Source: Candidatus Coatesiibacteriota bacterium (lineage in GTDB: Bacteria; RBG-13-66-14). Taken from it: DNA of 8,910 nucleotides. Positions 6,716-8,910 of this stretch are shown here, one piece after another. Made by a program: the position numbers and the translations under genes. Where the stretch lies: NCBI GenBank assembly GCA_014728185.1, contig WJMB01000180.1, forward strand, positions 1 through 8,910, given 5' to 3'. A model generated the notes under the pieces. It did no database searches. It was not told the DNA's origin and was given only the letters and a program-made list of their open reading frames with translations. Within the stretch, counting starts at the first letter, position 1. Each line of letters begins with the position of its first letter.

Positions 6716-7429
6716 TCACTGCTTCAGGTCGGATATCCTCCAGAGACCCAGGGATTTGTCGGCGTAGGCGCCGTCATCCTCCGTGCAGCCCTCGTTGATC
6801 AGCTCGAGGGGCGACGGCAGCGAGAAGGGTGGTCGTTCCAGGTTGAGACGGCGCCACTGGCCGGTGACGATCTCGGCGTTGAACCGCTGCTCGCTGAAAG
6901 TCGTCGTCAGCAGGAAGCGTGAGCCGCTGCCGATGATATTGGCCAGCGCCCGCCGCACGTCGGCATGGGAGAAATGGACCAGACAGTCACGGCAGAAGAT
7001 CAGGTCCACCCGGGGCAGCTCGTCGCTCAGCAGGTCCAAACGGCGGAAAGTCGTCCGTGGTCGGGTGTAGCGGCGACGGTTCTCTTCGATCAACTCGTCG
7101 ACGATGTCGGCACCGGTGTAGTCCGCCCCGCCGAGGTCGGCGTGGCGCATCCAGTGGAAGTCGCCGCAGGGGATGTCCAGCATTGTGGCGACTTTTCGTT
7201 CGGCGATGATCCGCTGGAGCGCGGTGACGACCAGCCGGGTCTGCTCGGTGTCGGAGCCGGTGCCGGAGAGGGAGTCCCGGCCGCCCCAGGCGTTGGTACG
7301 GTGGATCTCTGCGAAAACCTCGGCGGTGCTCCTGTTCCGCAGGCGGCGCCGTTCCTTCCTGGAACGCAACCTGGCGACGAGTCGGGAGAGCAGCGGGACG
7401 CGGTGGATGAGATTGCCGAGGAAGGCCAC
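6716..7429 (-). CDS. Class I SAM-dependent methyltransferase
   Basis: This 237-residue protein has a Rossmann-like SAM-binding core. Motif I is MLDIPCGDFHWM (83-94). The acidic residue after the second strand is D108 in TGADIVDELIE. A later block, RRLDLLSDELPRVDLIFCRD (129-148), ends in CLVHFSH. The N-terminus up to about 34 is basic and arginine-rich. The target (small molecule, glycan or lipid) cannot be read from the sequence; related proteins often sit near glycosyltransferase genes, but none is present here. The start is GTG at 7429: an in-frame TAA lies two codons upstream and no in-frame ATG occurs before the SAM motif. AAGGA about eleven bases upstream may serve as ribosome-binding site. 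Long spacers on both sides suggest a stand-alone transcription unit. Confidence 0.85.
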   Translation of the reverse strand: MAFLGNLIHRVPLLSRLVARLRSRKERRRLRNRSTAEVFAEIHRTNAWGGRDSLSGTGSDTEQTRLVVTALQRIIAERKVATMLDIPCGDFHWMRHADLGGADYTGADIVDELIEENRRRYTRPRTTFRRLDLLSDELPRVDLIFCRDCLVHFSHADVRRALANIIGSGSRFLLTTTFSEQRFNAEIVTGQWRRLNLERPPFSLPSPLELINEGCTEDDGAYADKSLGLWRISDLKQ

Positions 7430-7848
7430 GTGTTATCTTTTCCTTAGCGGTGCTGTCGCGACGTTGGTTCAGAGTCTGAGTGGTTCGGTTCAATACGCGG
7501 TACAGTTCTCTACGAGACCGGAACTGAGCCAACGCCGGGTGTCGCTCGTCCGGCAAGGCGGCTTCGTGACGACGGCATGGCCGCCGCCGTTGCGAGATGA
7601 TTGCTGAAAGCCTGTCGGACGGCGGCGGGACTGCCAAACGATAATTATCCTTCAGGGGGCGTTTCCCTGTTCGGACCTTGTTGTGATGGTAATCTACAGA
7701 CAGTACGACGGATAGTGCCCCTGAGGCGTCCGAAGGGCCTGTCGCTTGTGAGCGGCCTACAATAGGCGGTGACAAGGCGCCTGCTCTGTGTGAAGTGAGC
7801 TTTGCCAGTCGCTTGAAATGTATGCTCATCCGAGCTGTTTGTCCGTCC
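7430..7848. other. 419-base spacer upstream of the methyltransferase gene
   Basis: No supported gene lies here. The long minus frame that crosses it is a shadow extending from another frame of the methyltransferase gene. It contains the inverted repeat listed separately (7459-7537), a ten-base AT palindrome GATAATTATC at 7640-7649 and a partly complementary pair around 7651-7661 and 7717-7726. The palindrome could be an operator or contain a -10 box (GATAAT on the minus strand), but no good -35 is found 16-18 bases away. No intrinsic terminator is seen behind the upstream iron-sulfur gene. Confidence 0.45.
7459..7537 (-). repeat. Imperfect inverted repeat in the methyltransferase leader
   Basis: Arms CGTTGGTTCAG (7462-7472) and CTGAGCCAACG (7524-7534) match at ten of eleven positions, with the remaining pair a possible wobble in RNA. 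Two more pairs add at the outside (7459-7460 with 7536-7537) and further partial pairing is possible inside (7482-7485 with 7516-7519). It sits about 30 bases before the GTG start and would fold in the mRNA leader. A regulatory role is only a guess. Confidence 0.35.
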
Positions 7849-8808
7849 TCAGCGGATGAACTCCTCGGCGTCCTCTTCACGGTAGACGGTCAGGGGTGGC
7901 CGGGCCTCGGCGTCGCGTCCGGCGATGTAGTCGAAGCGCTCGGCGACCACCCGCCGCAGGTGCTGGTTGAGCAGGTCCAGGGGGATCTCGACGGGGCAGA
8001 CCCGGGCGCACTCGCCGCAACCGATGCAGCGACCGGCCAGGTGGAAGGCGCGCACCAGGTTCCAGCTCCAGTTGCCGGCCTCGTGGGCGCTGGTCGGCAC
8101 CCACTGGGGCTGGTTGGAGTCGGCGATGCAGCGCTCGCAGGTGCACAACGGGCAGGCCTCGCGGCAGGCGTAGCAGCGCAGGCACTTGGCGAACTGCTCG
8201 CGCCAGAAGGCGAAGCGCTCGGCCGGGGGACGCTCGGCCAGCTCCCGGGCCGCCTCAGAGGGATGGTACTCGGCGGCGGGCTCTACGGGATCGGCGGCCG
8301 AAGCCGTGCCGATAACGATATCGACGCCGCGCGGCGTGTGGGCGTCGCAGATCTCGCACTTGTGCGGCTTTTCGCCGTCGAGTTCCACGCCGTCGCAGGC
8401 GACGCCGATCAGGGTGACGGCCCCGCGGTCGAGCTGGGCCTCCTGGATCAGGCCCACCAAGGCCTTGGCGTCGCAGCCCTTGACCACCACGGCGGGTTTT
8501 TTCCAGCGGGCGCTCAGCGGTTTGTAGCGCTTGGTGAGGTAGGCAGTCAGGTTGGAATGGCAGAGCTCGTCGAAGACCAGCTCATCGATCCCGGCGACGT
8601 CGTCGACGAAGACGGGTCGGCGGGCTTCGCCGTCCCGGGTCACGGCGTAGCCGATGATGACGTCGGCCCGGCCCGAGTCGAGCAGCTCGCGGGCCTTGGC
8701 GCGCAGTTCCTTGTCCACTTTGCTCCCCTTGCGCCGCCCCTTGACCAGCCTGCGCAGCTTGCCGCGCAGACGCTGGAAGAGGTTGGGTCTGGCGTAGATG
8801 AAACTCAT
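7849..8808 (-). CDS. Iron-sulfur protein of the FlxB / F420-hydrogenase beta-like family
   Basis: This 319-residue protein has an N-terminal domain like that of F420-hydrogenase/dehydrogenase beta subunits. Marks are ELCHSNLTAYLTKRY (81-95), VVVKGCDAKALVGLIQEAQ (107-125) and TLIGVACDGV (132-141), then CEICD (151-155). The C-terminal half holds two [4Fe-4S] motifs, CLRCYACREACP (209-220) with extra cysteines at 222, 224 and 227, and CIGCGECARVCP (261-272). Relatives usually sit beside HdrA, MvhD or FlxA/FlxC genes and move electrons within those complexes, which fits the beta-like and gamma-like subunits about 4 kb downstream. The ATG at 8808 overlaps the upstream stop as ATGA, with GGGGA close by, so it is translationally coupled to the partial gene. 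The N-terminus (9-40) is unusually basic. FlxB is the best guess; the gene order prevents certainty. Confidence 0.83.
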   Translation of the reverse strand: MSFIYARPNLFQRLRGKLRRLVKGRRKGSKVDKELRAKARELLDSGRADVIIGYAVTRDGEARRPVFVDDVAGIDELVFDELCHSNLTAYLTKRYKPLSARWKKPAVVVKGCDAKALVGLIQEAQLDRGAVTLIGVACDGVELDGEKPHKCEICDAHTPRGVDIVIGTASAADPVEPAAEYHPSEAARELAERPPAERFAFWREQFAKCLRCYACREACPLCTCERCIADSNQPQWVPTSAHEAGNWSWNLVRAFHLAGRCIGCGECARVCPVEIPLDLLNQHLRRVVAERFDYIAGRDAEARPPLTVYREEDAEEFIR

Positions 8809-8910
8809 TTGTCCCCGTGGGCGTCGTCGCCGGTGACAGGGTGCCCGCCGGGTGACAGACGCCGGATCGCGGCGGGGTCGTGGCCGTTCTCCATTACAGC
8901 CCGACGGGTC
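8805..8910 (-). CDS. C-terminal end of an unidentified protein (partial)
   Basis: An open frame enters from the right edge and ends at TGA (8807-8805). It reads TRRAVMENGHDPAAIRRL and then a Gly/Pro/Asp-rich tail ending in AHGDK. The stop shares bases with the ATG of the FlxB-like gene, which is strong evidence that it is a real gene in the same operon. The visible 34 residues match no motif I know. From context it could be an HdrA, HdrC, MvhD/FlxD or similar subunit, but that is a guess. Confidence 0.6.
   Translation of the reverse strand, partial: TRRAVMENGHDPAAIRRLSPGGHPVTGDDAHGDK

Noticed and set aside
6987..7880. A 297-codon minus frame overlapping the methyltransferase in another frame
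   Set aside because: It is Arg/Pro-rich, shows no motifs and conflicts with the SAM-binding core in the accepted frame.

Overview
The window is GC-rich bacterial DNA. Every gene I can support lies on the minus strand, so transcription runs from base 8910 toward base 1. Shine-Dalgarno-like sites, a lipobox lipoprotein, a tRNA with an encoded CCA end and sigma70-like promoters all fit a bacterium. Three multi-iron-sulfur or flavin redox subunits point to an anaerobe. No marker gene here allows a firm taxonomic call.

Layout in the direction of transcription. First comes the C-terminal end of an unidentified protein (8805-8910). Its stop overlaps, as ATGA, the start of an iron-sulfur protein resembling FlxB or an F420-hydrogenase beta subunit (7849-8808). 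A 419-base non-coding spacer leads to a GTG-initiated SAM-dependent methyltransferase (6716-7429), followed by a 622-base spacer. Next is a two-gene unit coupled by ATGA: a membrane-anchored zinc-ribbon/beta-propeller protein (4921-6093) and a SagB-type nitroreductase (4151-4924). After 287 bases come two redox subunits resembling the beta and gamma subunits of sulfhydrogenase/FlxCA/AsrAB (2817-3863 and 1719-2558), separated by 258 bases that hold a large nested inverted repeat. A TPR-like lipoprotein (450-1547) with its own candidate promoter follows, then tRNA-Ala(GGC) at 324-399 with a strong promoter and an intrinsic terminator. At the left edge a very short possible gene start runs off the window.

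How the parts may work together (inference): the beta-like and gamma-like subunits form the classic pair that passes electrons between NAD(P)H, via FAD and a [2Fe-2S] centre, and a chain of [4Fe-4S] clusters. The FlxB-like protein belongs to the same kind of module. No catalytic partner is visible: there is no [NiFe] hydrogenase, HdrA, HdrB or sulfite reductase AsrC. The acceptor therefore cannot be decided from this window. The propeller/nitroreductase unit, the methyltransferase and the lipoprotein have no demonstrable link to the redox module.

The most unusual structures are the 192-base nested inverted repeat that begins one base past the stop codon of the beta-like gene, and the pairing of a SagB-type oxidoreductase with a zinc-ribbon/propeller membrane protein. 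I found no CRISPR array, transposase gene, rRNA or recognisable riboswitch.
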